NCBI RefSeq assembly: GCF_030563405.1
Contig: NZ_CP130749.1
Location: forward strand, 620,001-684,000
Source of the DNA: Vibrio sp. SNU_ST1
GTDB lineage: Bacteria; Pseudomonadota; Gammaproteobacteria; Enterobacterales; Vibrionaceae
Length of the DNA: 64,000 nt
Direction: 5' to 3'
Positions 36,611-45,830 of the stretch are shown here, piece by piece. Each line of letters begins with the position of its first letter. Position 1 is the first letter of the stretch. Below the pieces are notes generated by a model. It saw only the letters and a program-made list of their open reading frames with translations. It made no database searches and was not told the origin of the DNA. A program made the position numbers and the translations under genes.

Positions 36611-37270
36611 TTGAACAGTGATGATATTGGTTCGATCATTGAATGTTTTATATCGAAAGAGAGTGCGCTAAACGATGTTAAGAACTTTTTTATTGACAAT
36701 AAAATGGAAGCACTCTCATTTCTGGCGGGAGTTGTATCTTTAGCTATTGCTTTGATTGCAGCTTTATTAGGAGACGCTACCACTTCTTACATATCGCTAT
36801 TTGCTTTTTTTGCATTTCTTGTACTGTATTCATTGTCCTCATTCATTTCTACAGTTCGCTTCTTTGTGGGTGCAACAAAAGAAACTTTAAAAAATATAAA
36901 TGAAAGATACCGGACGGACTATATAGTCGCGGAAGAAATTTCAACCTTCGGTGATGACAGCATAGACTGTGTTAAGGTCCTCTTTGAGGATCGCATTAGG
37001 TATTTAGAATCGAGGGTAGGTTTCCTTGTTGGAATCGTTGATAAACTCGGTATTGTTCCTGCTATCATCATGATCTACTTGGCATATATTAAAGCATTGG
37101 GTTCCGAAGAAATATTCAACTTATCACCTTTAATCACAGGCATCGTTTCTGGAGTTTATTTAGGCGCAATTACAGCTCGTATTGTAATTGATGCTTTGCG
37201 AGAAAAAATAAGTATCTTAGAGCTTTCGAGAAAAATATCTCAAAAGCGCAAGGGATTCAAGTTGCCCTAA
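36611..37270 (+). CDS. orphan membrane protein, 219 aa, in the IS110 patch
   Basis: Unrecognised protein with four hydrophobic segments (about 36-54, 57-80, 133-153 and 169-188), cytosolic linkers rich in Arg, Glu and Asp, and a basic C-terminus (SRKISQKRKGFKLP). It starts with TTG at 36611, 7 bp after AGGAG. Lower G+C than neighbours and enclosed by two copies of an IS110 end, so probably acquired horizontally. Its stop TAA lies exactly where the second IS end begins. Function unknown. Confidence 0.65.
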   Translation: MNSDDIGSIIECFISKESALNDVKNFFIDNKMEALSFLAGVVSLAIALIAALLGDATTSYISLFAFFAFLVLYSLSSFISTVRFFVGATKETLKNINERYRTDYIVAEEISTFGDDSIDCVKVLFEDRIRYLESRVGFLVGIVDKLGIVPAIIMIYLAYIKALGSEEIFNLSPLITGIVSGVYLGAITARIVIDALREKISILELSRKISQKRKGFKLP

Positions 37271-37377
37271 CAAACGACTATGGCGTCAATAGTTAATTTT
37301 TGGCGCTATTTTCATCCCATATAAAATCATTTCTGAGCATTGAATTTAAGATCACAACCATCTTGCGCACGCATGCG
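37267..37377. repeat. 111 bp IS110-type 3' end, copy B
   Basis: Direct repeat of 36068-36178 with about 10 differences, starting with the same CTAACAAACGACTATGGCGTC. Confidence 0.85.
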
Positions 37378-37800
37378 ATTCATAAGCGCGGTGCGTTCAC
37401 GAACCCAATGCTCTCTTATTCTATGTACCGATAGGATGGCTTGTTGCTCGGGGGATTTTATTGGCACAAAGCGAGTCGATGGACGCTGAACAGCTTCAGC
37501 TTCGCAGATAGCGACTGCATCATTAAGGTCGCTCTTTCCCTTAGCTCGATAAGGCATCACGTATTTAACGGCCATAATACGGGAATCGTGACCGAGTGTA
37601 TTGAGTGTTCTTGCCCAATAATGTGCACCACCACACGCTTCAACGCCTATACGCATGAGTGGCATATTTGCTATTGTAGTCAGCAGTTTAGAGCGGGTTA
37701 CTGACTTATGAAGTAAGACTTTACCATTTTGGTCTACGGCATGAAGACTTAAGTGGTTTTTAGCTAGGTCGATACCGCAGAAATAATAATAATCAGACAT
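37327..37800 (-). pseudogene. IS110-family transposase, N-terminal domain only (internal deletion)
   Basis: 157-codon ORF starting MSDYYYFCGIDLAKNHLSLH at 37800. The RuvC-like DEDD catalytic set is visible: Asp in GIDLAK, Glu in VEACGG, and two Asp in KSDLNDA. After RERTALMNRMRA the sequence jumps into the last ~30 codons of the C-terminal domain in a wrong frame (QDGCDLKFNAQK, stop). The serine-bearing C-terminal domain is lost, so the product should not transpose. The junction has the sequence GCATGCGTGCG, which also fits both parents. Confidence 0.85.
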
Positions 37801-37860
37801 GGTGCCTCCGGTGCAATTAAGTACCACATAAGTGTGGCAGATCCTCGGTAGGGGGAATCC
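37801..37860 (-). mobile_element. 5' non-coding end of the deleted IS110-type element
   Basis: Short leader upstream of the transposase start (minus strand) containing GTGGCAGATCCTCGG and GTACCACATAAGTG. It is the likely left end of the element spanning about 37267-37860; exact ends cannot be set without an intact relative. Confidence 0.5.
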
Positions 37861-37890
37861 ATGTCATTCGTTATGTTCTATGGAGGGAAT

Positions 37891-38217
37891 ATGCAACTAG
37901 AGTGGGAAGTCATAAATGGAGTAACAGGCATAGTTAGTGCTATCTGTTCCATTTTGGGTGTGGGGTATTTTGGAACAAAGCGTAAATCTGAAATTAATTC
38001 AAGTGATCGAATGTTATCTCTACCGATGTTTATGGCTTTTATCTTTAGTAGTGGCGGTTGGGGTCTTTTGTGCTTGTGTGGGTTATGGGTATTCGAGCCA
38101 TTTGGCCCATATGTGAGTAGTGATGATTACTTACAGTTTTATGGTGTGGTGTTAGCTTTACCTGCATTTATGATTTTTAGTTTTGGACTCAATACTCTAA
38201 AAGAGCTTCGAACATAA
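37891..38217 (+). CDS. small hypothetical membrane protein, 108 aa
   Basis: Three hydrophobic segments (about 8-25, 40-65 and 78-98) and a short charged linker GTKRKSEINSSDR. ATG at 37891 is chosen because GGAGGG is just upstream; the in-frame ATG at 37861 sits at the IS edge. Not recognised. Directly next to the IS110 remnant, so part of the accessory patch. Confidence 0.6.
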   Translation: MQLEWEVINGVTGIVSAICSILGVGYFGTKRKSEINSSDRMLSLPMFMAFIFSSGGWGLLCLCGLWVFEPFGPYVSSDDYLQFYGVVLALPAFMIFSFGLNTLKELRT

Positions 38218-38422
38218 CTAATAAGGATTAAGGTGTTGCGCAGCCAACACTAAATCCCGAGTGTTGAACAAGCCCGAAGCCACTTTATTAAGTAAATTGT
38301 ACGATTGCATTTGAAGGGCACATCGTTTTGGTTCTACTCTACGGACGCGCAATTGGATAATCGTAATTCCATTAACCTTGTACACTGCATTTTCAAAGCT
38401 AGGTAACAATCATCGAAGGTGT

Positions 38423-38737
38423 TTAGGGCTGAGATGAATAAAAAGCCGCAATATCTTTCAAGTCTTGATCATTAAGTTTACTTAGTTGTGTTTGCATCAT
38501 CTCAGCGTAAGCGCCTTGTCTATCACCGTTTTGGTAAGCTTTCATTGTGTTATAGAGGTATGTTGAATCTTGGCCAGAAAGTTTTGGGTAAGCAGTGTTA
38601 CTTGTTTCACCCGTGGGGTTATGACAGAAAATGCAACTTGGTGACTTCATTTTACCCAGTTCAGGATCGCCAAAATTAGAGGCATGAAGGCTAGGGGAAA
38701 GAGTGAGTAATAGTAAAGCGAAGGATCGGTAAGTCAT
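38423..38737 (-). CDS. small periplasmic cytochrome c (class I)
   Basis: 104-residue precursor with a signal peptide (MTYRSFALLLLTLSPSLHA) and one heme motif CIFCH. Downstream YPKLSGQDSTYLYNTMKAYQNGDR and the C-terminal LNDQDLKDIAAFYSSQ are typical of cytochrome c553/c4-like single domains; Met in AEMMQ is the likely axial ligand. No partner oxidase or reductase is adjacent, so its electron partners are unknown. Confidence 0.9.
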   Translation of the reverse strand: MTYRSFALLLLTLSPSLHASNFGDPELGKMKSPSCIFCHNPTGETSNTAYPKLSGQDSTYLYNTMKAYQNGDRQGAYAEMMQTQLSKLNDQDLKDIAAFYSSQP

Positions 38738-39088
38738 GCTTTTGCTCCGGACAAAACATTACGATAAAGCTTACCCCAAGGGGAAGCTCAAGTCTGAATT
38801 GCTATAAAGCCAAATATTTAAGTACTCAGCAGACTTTTGCTCTGCTAGGGAGATCGAGGGTTTCAGACGTGATGTTTTGTGAGTTCACAAACTCTACTCG
38901 TGTCTTAGAGGATAGAATGTAATTAAGTCACTGATGATATTATTTAAACTGCTTTGTTCAGTCTAACTGTGATTCTATGATGGAGGGGGATAATAGAAGC
39001 ACACCTTTTTAAGGGCCTAAATTATAATACGATCTATTATAAAAATCACTGCAATCCGCTGCCTCTATATTTGTGACTCAAATATTAA
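38738..39088. other. intergenic region between the cytochrome c and LuxR-type genes
   Basis: 350 bp, AT-rich at its right end, no plausible gene. Probably holds the cytochrome promoter and the 3' end of the regulator transcript. Confidence 0.5.
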
Positions 39089-39772
39089 CTACATGCCTGG
39101 TTGTATAATGGTCTCTAAGCTATTGATAAAATTTGCTTTTCTTATTGCTTCTTTTCGGTTGGTTACGTTTATTTTTTTATATATATTATATACATGTGTC
39201 TTCACAGTACTTTCTGAAATAAATAGTTCTCTTGATATCTCTAAATTTGTATCTCCTCTGATAACTCGTTTAAATATTTGAGCTTCTCTTTTTGTAAGAG
39301 TAGATAATATTACCTGTGACTTGAATGTATGGGAGCGCGCATTGGATAAAATATGCGACATTAACTTCCTCGGTAACCATAGATCGTCATCACAGACCGT
39401 TTTCAAGCAACGTGTAAGGTGTTCTACAGGAGCATCTTGATAGATTATGCCCTTTATATTAAACATGTTGAATAATTGTATTACGGTAATACTCTGTCCG
39501 GTAATATCAGAGGGAACGTCATAGATTACCCATTTATTGGACTCTACTTTTGATAAGGTAATGTAGACATCTTGGATGTCAGCTAAGAGTAAGTAACTAA
39601 TGATAATGACATCGAACGTCTTGCGATGATTCGAACGTTCAATACCTGAAATACATTCGCGACTAAAAGAAAAGTCACTATACTTCTCTATTTCTCGTTG
39701 AATAAACTGGTTATTTATACCGTTGTCGCCAATTAGGAGCATGTGCTTTAAATTATTTTTTTGGTTATGCAT
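39089..39772 (-). CDS. VpsT/CsgD-like LuxR-family regulator
   Basis: 227-residue regulator with a degenerate receiver-like domain (1-120; no usable phospho-Asp environment) and a C-terminal LuxR HTH (about 158-215; LTKREAQIFKRVIRGDTNLEISRELF then ISESTVKTH). Residues 132-135 are WLPR, at the place of the W[F/L/M][T/S]R c-di-GMP-binding motif of VpsT. ATG at 39772 has GGAG 6 bp upstream. It lies at the 3' end of the pilus operon on the same strand, so it may control pili or biofilm matrix. Confidence 0.85.
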   Translation of the reverse strand: MHNQKNNLKHMLLIGDNGINNQFIQREIEKYSDFSFSRECISGIERSNHRKTFDVIIISYLLLADIQDVYITLSKVESNKWVIYDVPSDITGQSITVIQLFNMFNIKGIIYQDAPVEHLTRCLKTVCDDDLWLPRKLMSHILSNARSHTFKSQVILSTLTKREAQIFKRVIRGDTNLEISRELFISESTVKTHVYNIYKKINVTNRKEAIRKANFINSLETIIQPGM

Positions 39773-39867
39773 AACGTACTCCGAAACTGACAAACTAAGT
39801 TTTGATTATATGATGTGTCGTTTTATATAATTGCGTTGCATATCTCAGGATTTATATAATTACATAT

Positions 39868-40749
39868 TTACGGCTGCTGTGAAAGGAGAGGTTCTATAGA
39901 AATTTGTAATGTGTCGTCATATATTCCTCCCGGTTTGTTCTCTGTTTCCCCAATAACAAAACTCAAAGGAATAGGTTGACCAGTCGTAGCTGAAAGACGC
40001 TGAATTTTTGCATCAAGTTGATTGAGGTTTACTCTATCGTTATCGAGGGACAGTTGGTATGGAATATCCCATTTTGCCTCATCAGATTCGTGGCGTAACA
40101 TCCCTTGATGGGATGATTCCAATACGATGGTATACGCTGTATTGCTTTGCACCCATAGGTTCGGTGCCGAACGAATAATCTTGTTTGAATATAATGGCCC
40201 AAGATCAAGATCATAGTGCTGTTGAGTTAACCCATAAAAGTGAACTTTTGCAGCTGGTGGCACGGTAACGGATACTGGGAGTGAGCTAGGGCTGATCTCT
40301 ATTTGTTGATTGTCTGAGGTATAAGAGGGCGATACTTCTAAAAGCCCCCGATAGGTTCCTGACGCTAGCCACTGTTTGCTTGGGAAACGCATTTGTATGG
40401 TTGTCGAAGGTTGACTGTCGGTTAATGATAAATGCCACTGATTCGCGATTGGCACACCCACTTGTCCACTCCACTCGAAGTTGAGTTCGTCTTGGTTTAA
40501 CCCTTTTAACGTCCGACTGGTATCGTTAAGTTGTAAAACCAAACTCAATTTACAGGCTTCTCCAATTATATTCGCATCGATCCTATAAGTATTAATTGTT
40601 GCGTAAGTACCTGTGTTGAAAACGTCGTATTGCGACTGGGATGAGACGGGTTGAATAGTCAATGCACTAGCTTCACATGCTAATACAGAGGGTATCGAAT
40701 TCATGGCGATGAGGAACCACCCTCCCCACCGAAGTTGTTTAATCCACAT
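39868..40749 (-). CDS. pilus tip/adhesin-like subunit of the chaperone-usher operon
   Basis: 293-residue exported protein; signal peptide ends near ACEAS (residue 22). The rest is beta-rich in two domains, as in two-domain tip adhesins of the spore coat U-like type. ATG at 40749 is preferred because AGGAG is 6 bp upstream; the ATG at 40755 touches that site. It overlaps the usher gene end and is the last structural gene of the operon. Receptor unknown. Confidence 0.75.
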   Translation of the reverse strand: MWIKQLRWGGWFLIAMNSIPSVLACEASALTIQPVSSQSQYDVFNTGTYATINTYRIDANIIGEACKLSLVLQLNDTSRTLKGLNQDELNFEWSGQVGVPIANQWHLSLTDSQPSTTIQMRFPSKQWLASGTYRGLLEVSPSYTSDNQQIEISPSSLPVSVTVPPAAKVHFYGLTQQHYDLDLGPLYSNKIIRSAPNLWVQSNTAYTIVLESSHQGMLRHESDEAKWDIPYQLSLDNDRVNLNQLDAKIQRLSATTGQPIPLSFVIGETENKPGGIYDDTLQISIEPLLSQQP

Positions 40750-43231
40750 ACACATCTCCTAGTCTGATCAAGTTGTCACTGCGCTCGCTGAGAGTAATGA
40801 CGGCTGACTCTTGTTCTTTAGTGTCAAGAATCAGTTGATATTTCCCTGGCTTTAACCCGGATATCGCAAATATGCCACTCCGATTGGTAAAGAAGTCAAT
40901 CGGTAACTGTTTGGCTTCACCAAGGTAATGTGCTACACCAGCGACAAGTGAAATTGGATTGTTACTTTGACGGTCATATAGCTTGCCAATCACGGTTAAG
41001 ACCGCATCGGAACCAATTTGTAGTTGGAAGCCCCGCTTATAGTCAGGCTTAACCCAAAAAGCACCATCACCCAAATCATATCCCGGTGGTAAGTTATCGA
41101 CCTCATAACCGATGACTTGGCTATTATAAGCAACAAGATCAGGGACCATGGCACTGGCATCTCCGTTAAGGTAAACGCGTGCGTACTCTCCGTCTTTTGT
41201 TGGGTCTAATGCCACGTCATTCTCTGCGAGGCTTTCGTGCTTGCTGACAATAGCAAATGCTTCACGGACCGGTCTGCCGATCGTTACCGATGAACCTGCA
41301 AACGCAAGTGCGCTGCTGATGGTCACGTCGGTACTGTGGTTTCTTGTGTCACCACTAATGTCGTCAAGACGAGAGGCATGGGTCGCACTCAATTCGTAAC
41401 GGTTTGCCGTATAGTTAATACCAGCGTCCATATCGGCGTCCGTTTCTTCATTCGTAATGACACTCGCAAACCCTGATATCCCTCCGGTGTTACCTATATT
41501 ATTCTGATAGCTGTAATCTAAGGCGGCTTCTCTTAGCTCTGTACTGTAACGACCGACGACACGAGTTTGTCGGCTAAGAGGCCAACTTATGGTGAGCGTA
41601 GTGCTGATGTCATCGTCTTTACTGGCGTGATCTTGATAGCTAACACGGGCACTCCAAGTCGCGTGAGTATCAAACAGTCCGTCCGATAAACTCGGGCTAA
41701 TTAGCCAATAGTCGTTCTCTTTGTCTATTCCTGAACGGTAATTGACTGTCATGGCGGCACGTAAAGATCGACTTAGATAAATAGAACCGAATGCAGAAGC
41801 ATAGTGAGTGGTTAAGTTGATGTCTTTGTCGGAGGCGTCAAACCCGGCAACACCAGTAAAATTGTTGCTCAGATACTCATAAGTAACACTCAGTTGTGGA
41901 GCCGGTGTATTTTTACTGGGAAATTCCGCATCAAATGCAAATTTGTAAGCATCGCCAGTTCCAAATACAGGATGTTTGCTACGTGAAGCATTGAGTTCAG
42001 TGACTCCCCATCTAGAAGCGATGAGTGCGGTAGTACCATATTGGTATAAATCTTCACGGGTTTGAAAGTTGGTACCTAACGTTAACCAAGGGTTAATACC
42101 CACGTCGACATAACCATGGAAAATACGCTCATCGGTTAGGTATTCTAATTGTCCATTTTGGAGTTCAGAGGGTGCTCCGTACATAATGCTATATTCAAAC
42201 TCACCGCTATTGAGTAAGTCGTTACCAGTCGCAATAGAAAACTCGATACGCTCTTCATTCCCAGAACGATCGGTAATGACGAGTACAATATCGTTACTAC
42301 CTTGCGCGAGAGGTATATCACTCAGGTTGTAGCTACCAGCGCCTAAAGTTAATCGTTGGACTGCAATCCCATCTATATAGACATCGACATTCGAGGCTCT
42401 TTGAAGTGTGAATGATTGATTGGCTCGTGGTCGTGCATTTCTGGTTGGAATCAGTGTGAAATCTCGAGTTAAGCCAATACCAAGTATGTCGGTGCTGTCT
42501 TGAAAAGATTGGCCACTGTTGTACATATCGCCGAGCACAAGTCGTGTACCTTGCTGTGCAAAGTCAATATTAAGACGAGTTCCTTCTCTCACATATTGTG
42601 ACTTTTGTGATGAACCATTTTCTAAATAGGATTCATATTCAAAATTGAAAAAACCAATGTTAAGTGCAGAGTCGAATTGACTTCGATAAAGATCTTGCCT
42701 TGACGATTTTTGGTCGACATATTGGCTCTCATTGGCGGAAAGGGCCACGTTAACGTATCCGCTTAATAGACTTGGCTCAGCATAGTTATAAAAATCTTCT
42801 GCGCCGTTCATCGATAGTTGTTGGGTTAAGCTAAATTCTGGCGGAACCGTCACGATACATTCCAATGAAGAAGAGTCGAAATTAAGTTCCAGCCCTACGC
42901 TCTTAAAGTGGTGTTGCGACAGCATCTCATCGTCTGTCGTGTCATGGAGCTTACCAATACCTTCTTGAGTGACGACAGACGAAAGGAGAGACAGCGTACT
43001 TTCCTTTGGTAAAAGAATTTCGTTGTTTGCGGTAATGATAATATCCGCTTCACCAAGTATGGTGTCACTTATTCTTAGTAAAGAGGTAAGTTGAATATCG
43101 CGTCCTGTCGGGTTCAATACCATTTCCTGCCCCCAAGCTACAGGGCTTAAGGCGGTACAATAAAACAGTACTAATCCCAAGACATAGAAAACTTGCCACA
43201 TCTTGTGAGAGGTTTCAGTTTTCATATCCAT
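40739..43231 (-). CDS. outer-membrane usher protein
   Basis: 830-residue fimbrial usher. Signal peptide (about residues 1-34), N-terminal chaperone-binding domain, a 24-strand barrel, plug-like segment with VDVYIDGIAVQRLTLGAGSYNLSDIPL, and C-terminal domains with GKLYDRQSNNPISLVAGVAH and GIFAISGLKPGKYQLIL. It secretes and polymerises the pilin subunits. It overlaps the upstream chaperone gene by 17 bp and the tip gene by about 11 bp. Single usher for two chaperones. Confidence 0.92.
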   Translation of the reverse strand: MDMKTETSHKMWQVFYVLGLVLFYCTALSPVAWGQEMVLNPTGRDIQLTSLLRISDTILGEADIIITANNEILLPKESTLSLLSSVVTQEGIGKLHDTTDDEMLSQHHFKSVGLELNFDSSSLECIVTVPPEFSLTQQLSMNGAEDFYNYAEPSLLSGYVNVALSANESQYVDQKSSRQDLYRSQFDSALNIGFFNFEYESYLENGSSQKSQYVREGTRLNIDFAQQGTRLVLGDMYNSGQSFQDSTDILGIGLTRDFTLIPTRNARPRANQSFTLQRASNVDVYIDGIAVQRLTLGAGSYNLSDIPLAQGSNDIVLVITDRSGNEERIEFSIATGNDLLNSGEFEYSIMYGAPSELQNGQLEYLTDERIFHGYVDVGINPWLTLGTNFQTREDLYQYGTTALIASRWGVTELNASRSKHPVFGTGDAYKFAFDAEFPSKNTPAPQLSVTYEYLSNNFTGVAGFDASDKDINLTTHYASAFGSIYLSRSLRAAMTVNYRSGIDKENDYWLISPSLSDGLFDTHATWSARVSYQDHASKDDDISTTLTISWPLSRQTRVVGRYSTELREAALDYSYQNNIGNTGGISGFASVITNEETDADMDAGINYTANRYELSATHASRLDDISGDTRNHSTDVTISSALAFAGSSVTIGRPVREAFAIVSKHESLAENDVALDPTKDGEYARVYLNGDASAMVPDLVAYNSQVIGYEVDNLPPGYDLGDGAFWVKPDYKRGFQLQIGSDAVLTVIGKLYDRQSNNPISLVAGVAHYLGEAKQLPIDFFTNRSGIFAISGLKPGKYQLILDTKEQESAVITLSERSDNLIRLGDVYVD

Positions 43232-43901
43232 GATAAGTGCCTACTGGTAAGTGATTTAAAGAAGAAGGCAAAGTAATAGTCGAGCGTGGTGGAATAAACT
43301 GTTCACCTAAAGCCTCATGTACCTTTTGGTTCTGAGATTCGAGCCCCTTAAAATGAAGTAACGATGTATAGGTAAATCGCGACCCTGAATTAGTGAGTGT
43401 TAGTTTTCCTTGTTCATCTATATGTAAGTTCACGTCAGGCTCTAGCGAGGATGAATGAATGTGCAGCAACGCATTGTAGTGAACTTGCAAATTGATACCA
43501 GTTGTTAAACTGGTAGGACTGTCCACTTTTCCGTTGTTTTGACCAATATTTACGGTACTGAAACGAACAAAGTAACTTTGGGAAGTTTCGAGTGAGCGGT
43601 TTCCCAACCATTGTATACGGAATACTTGACGTTCACCGGGGGCCAACATAGCGGCAGGTGGAAACACAAACATCACCTCACTCGATAGATCTGATGTTTG
43701 GAACGTGCCATCAGGTAAGAATTTCAAACGACGAACGTTAGCTTCAAGTGGGAGATCCCGCGTTGAGTTGTTAGTCACAACCAGTTGCGATGTTGCCCTG
43801 TGATCGGTATTGAGTTCAATGACGGTTGGAAACAGTGTTATGCCAAACGCTTGTGCACACAGAAAACAAGAAATTAACCCACCCAAAATATAACGTCTCA
43901 T
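43215..43901 (-). CDS. periplasmic pilus chaperone (second copy)
   Basis: 228-residue PapD-like chaperone with a signal peptide (cleavage near AFG, residue 20). The first Ig-like domain contains LFPTVIELNTDHRATSQLVVTN and the FRIQWLG strand. It differs clearly from the neighbouring chaperone, so the two may serve different subunits. It begins 2 bp after the preceding gene ends. Confidence 0.85.
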   Translation of the reverse strand: MRRYILGGLISCFLCAQAFGITLFPTVIELNTDHRATSQLVVTNNSTRDLPLEANVRRLKFLPDGTFQTSDLSSEVMFVFPPAAMLAPGERQVFRIQWLGNRSLETSQSYFVRFSTVNIGQNNGKVDSPTSLTTGINLQVHYNALLHIHSSSLEPDVNLHIDEQGKLTLTNSGSRFTYTSLLHFKGLESQNQKVHEALGEQFIPPRSTITLPSSLNHLPVGTYHGYEN

Positions 43902-43903
43902 TG

Positions 43904-44629
43904 CTACTGATCCTGCTCGATTTCAATCGATAGAGTGTCTACATTGTAATTTTCAAGTGGCTGCATTTCGAAAAAACGAGTGGAATAGGGAAGAATTAAA
44001 GTTCCCGGAATACGTTTGGCGATTTCTACGCCTTTTAGATATGTTGATCTTGTACCGTCAGAAATTTTCCATGTCGTATTGGTCAACCGACCATAACTAT
44101 TACCGCTGTTCAGTACTTCAAGGACCCATTTGTTATTTTTGTTATTTGGTTCGATACTTTTAATTTCTAGTTGAGAGGCTGTGTTCTGAGGTCGAACGTT
44201 GATAAGCGTATTAAACTGAAGTAACAGACTCACTTGCCCTTGGTTGCTGCTTGCTCTTTGAACTTTCACTTGCTTAACAGCAATACGAAAAGCTTTTGAC
44301 TCTGTGATGGAAGGATCACCTAAATATCGAACCATAATGGATTGCGATCGTCCTGGCTCTATGATTGCGGTTACTGGGATTACTAATAGCTCGTCATCTG
44401 CAGGCGTCGTTGTCTCTTTTCCGTATTCATTCATAGTCATAAATACTGGAGACAGTTCGACTGTGAGTGGTTCGGTAGACGAATTTTCAACCCTCATCGT
44501 CATTTGAGCTCTTTTACCAAGTGGTGTCATCTCCATAGACATCGGCTCTACTTTGAACGCATGAGCTGACAAACAAGTGAGTGACAATAATAAGAGAACA
44601 GTCCATTTATGCATGATCCATTTATACAT
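43904..44629 (-). CDS. periplasmic pilus chaperone (first copy)
   Basis: 241-residue PapD-like chaperone: signal peptide ending LSAHA, Ig-like domain 1 (FKVEPMSMEMTPLG, MTMRVENSS, PGRSQSIMVRYLGDP) and a second domain with LEVLNSGNSYGRL. ATG at 44629 has GGAG 8 bp upstream; the upstream TTG at 44644 is less likely. First of two tandem chaperones between the pilin and usher genes. Confidence 0.87.
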   Translation of the reverse strand: MYKWIMHKWTVLLLLSLTCLSAHAFKVEPMSMEMTPLGKRAQMTMRVENSSTEPLTVELSPVFMTMNEYGKETTTPADDELLVIPVTAIIEPGRSQSIMVRYLGDPSITESKAFRIAVKQVKVQRASSNQGQVSLLLQFNTLINVRPQNTASQLEIKSIEPNNKNNKWVLEVLNSGNSYGRLTNTTWKISDGTRSTYLKGVEIAKRIPGTLILPYSTRFFEMQPLENYNVDTLSIEIEQDQ

Positions 44630-44704
44630 CGCGATGAGCTCCAAATTAAACTAGAGTCGGTAATACAACTGAGGTTAAGTTTTAATACAACTAAGGCTTA
44701 ATTG

Positions 44705-44735
44705 AAGTCGGAGGCCAAATAATAGCCCCCGACTT
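44705..44735 (-). promoter_or_regulatory. hairpin after the major pilin gene
   Basis: AAGTCGGAGGC / GCCCCCGACTT stem with a short loop, immediately after the pilin stop. No T tract follows on the minus strand, so it may act as attenuator or mRNA stabiliser. Confidence 0.6.
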
Positions 44736-44741
44736 TAACCT

Positions 44742-45239
44742 CTAGTTTGAGGTGATATTTACGGTTAATGTATCTGAATAACCACCTGCCCATGGGGAGG
44801 TTTCTGTTGTCACAATATCAATGGACGCGGCAACACCAGTCGCCAATACTCCAGAACCACCATAAGAGTTACTGACTGAAACGTCATTTTGACCAGGGCC
44901 CCCTGGCGCATTTAGTGTGAAAGGTGCTAAGCCTGAAGGGTTAAATGTTGCATCGTAGGTAAGAGCGTAGTCTTCGCTATCATCGGACTCTAGACCACCC
45001 TCTGCACTCGTCAGTGTTACAGTTGCACCATCGACGTCGTTACATTTCATGTTAAGACCACTAACAGAAAGGTTTTGAATTTGAGATACATTACCGAAGT
45101 CCATCAGTTGTGTTGAAAGACCAGTAACTTCACATACAGGTGAAACAAAACCAACTAGCTGGACATCACCAGGAGCGGCTTGAACTTGAGCACCAAAAAT
45201 AGCAGTGACTGTTGCTGCGTAGAGTGTTAGCTTTTTCAT
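44742..45239 (-). CDS. major pilin, spore coat U-like
   Basis: 165-residue exported subunit: signal peptide MKKLTLYAATVTAIFGAQVQA, then a beta-rich domain with two Cys (PVCEVTG, LNMKCND) as in spore coat U/CsuAB-type pilins, and a C-terminal strand SDTLTVNITSN suited to donor-strand exchange. AAGGAAT precedes the ATG. Probably the main shaft subunit, since a hairpin follows it before the assembly genes. Confidence 0.85.
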   Translation of the reverse strand: MKKLTLYAATVTAIFGAQVQAAPGDVQLVGFVSPVCEVTGLSTQLMDFGNVSQIQNLSVSGLNMKCNDVDGATVTLTSAEGGLESDDSEDYALTYDATFNPSGLAPFTLNAPGGPGQNDVSVSNSYGGSGVLATGVAASIDIVTTETSPWAGGYSDTLTVNITSN

Positions 45240-45317
45240 TAGAAATTCCTTTATCTTAAATGATTGGCTCGAATACTGCTGAGCGTATTTAGTATCTGCA
45301 GATACATTGCAGAGTTT

Positions 45318-45830
45318 TTACTTGGTCACGCTATGAATCGAAGGGTAAACTTCGATCTCAATAACGTCTTGATAATAACCCGCGAAACGCAAGCTATTTT
45401 CGAGTGCTACCCTAAGGCTTCCCTGTTGAGAGAAAGGAATAACACCAGAACTGTTTATCATTACTGGTGAAGTAAGTTGGCTGCTGTGCCTACTTTCATA
45501 AAGACGAAGCTCGTCTATTTGTAATGACATATTATAACTTTCAATAATATCAACCCCTTGGTGCTGATATTTTAAGCCTCCATATTTTGAATTAATCGTT
45601 ATACCCAACGGACGGTTACAATACATATTAAAAGGCAATAGTTGCACATCACGGTGTTCCGTAAAATTCATGACATTGCCAGAAAAGAAATTTATTTCGC
45701 ATCGATCTTTGATCTGACCGTTAATTCCTAACGTTAAGGTGTTAGCACTGGTGTAGAATGAAAGTGACAGACTAAAAATTAACGTTGAGACGATGAAGTT
45801 GTGAACAATTCCGAATAATCTAATCATCAT
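45318..45830 (-). CDS. minor pilin subunit
   Basis: 170-residue exported protein with a signal peptide (ends near SANT, residue 31) and a beta-rich pilin-like domain carrying two Cys (DRCEINF, MYCNRP). C-terminal YQDVIEIEVYPSI resembles the last strand of pilin domains. ATG at 45830 or 45827 follows AGAGGTGA. First gene of the pilus operon. Similarity to the major pilin is weak, so its place in the fibre is uncertain. Confidence 0.75.
   Translation of the reverse strand: MMIRLFGIVHNFIVSTLIFSLSLSFYTSANTLTLGINGQIKDRCEINFFSGNVMNFTEHRDVQLLPFNMYCNRPLGITINSKYGGLKYQHQGVDIIESYNMSLQIDELRLYESRHSSQLTSPVMINSSGVIPFSQQGSLRVALENSLRFAGYYQDVIEIEVYPSIHSVTK

Noticed and set aside
37801..37890. Longer start for the 108-aa membrane protein at 37861
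   Set aside because: GGAGGG directly precedes the ATG at 37891, and the earlier ATG lies at the IS edge.
38218..38409. 63-aa minus-strand ORF
   Set aside because: Only a TTG start, no ribosome binding site and no recognisable family; it could be a remnant in the accessory patch.
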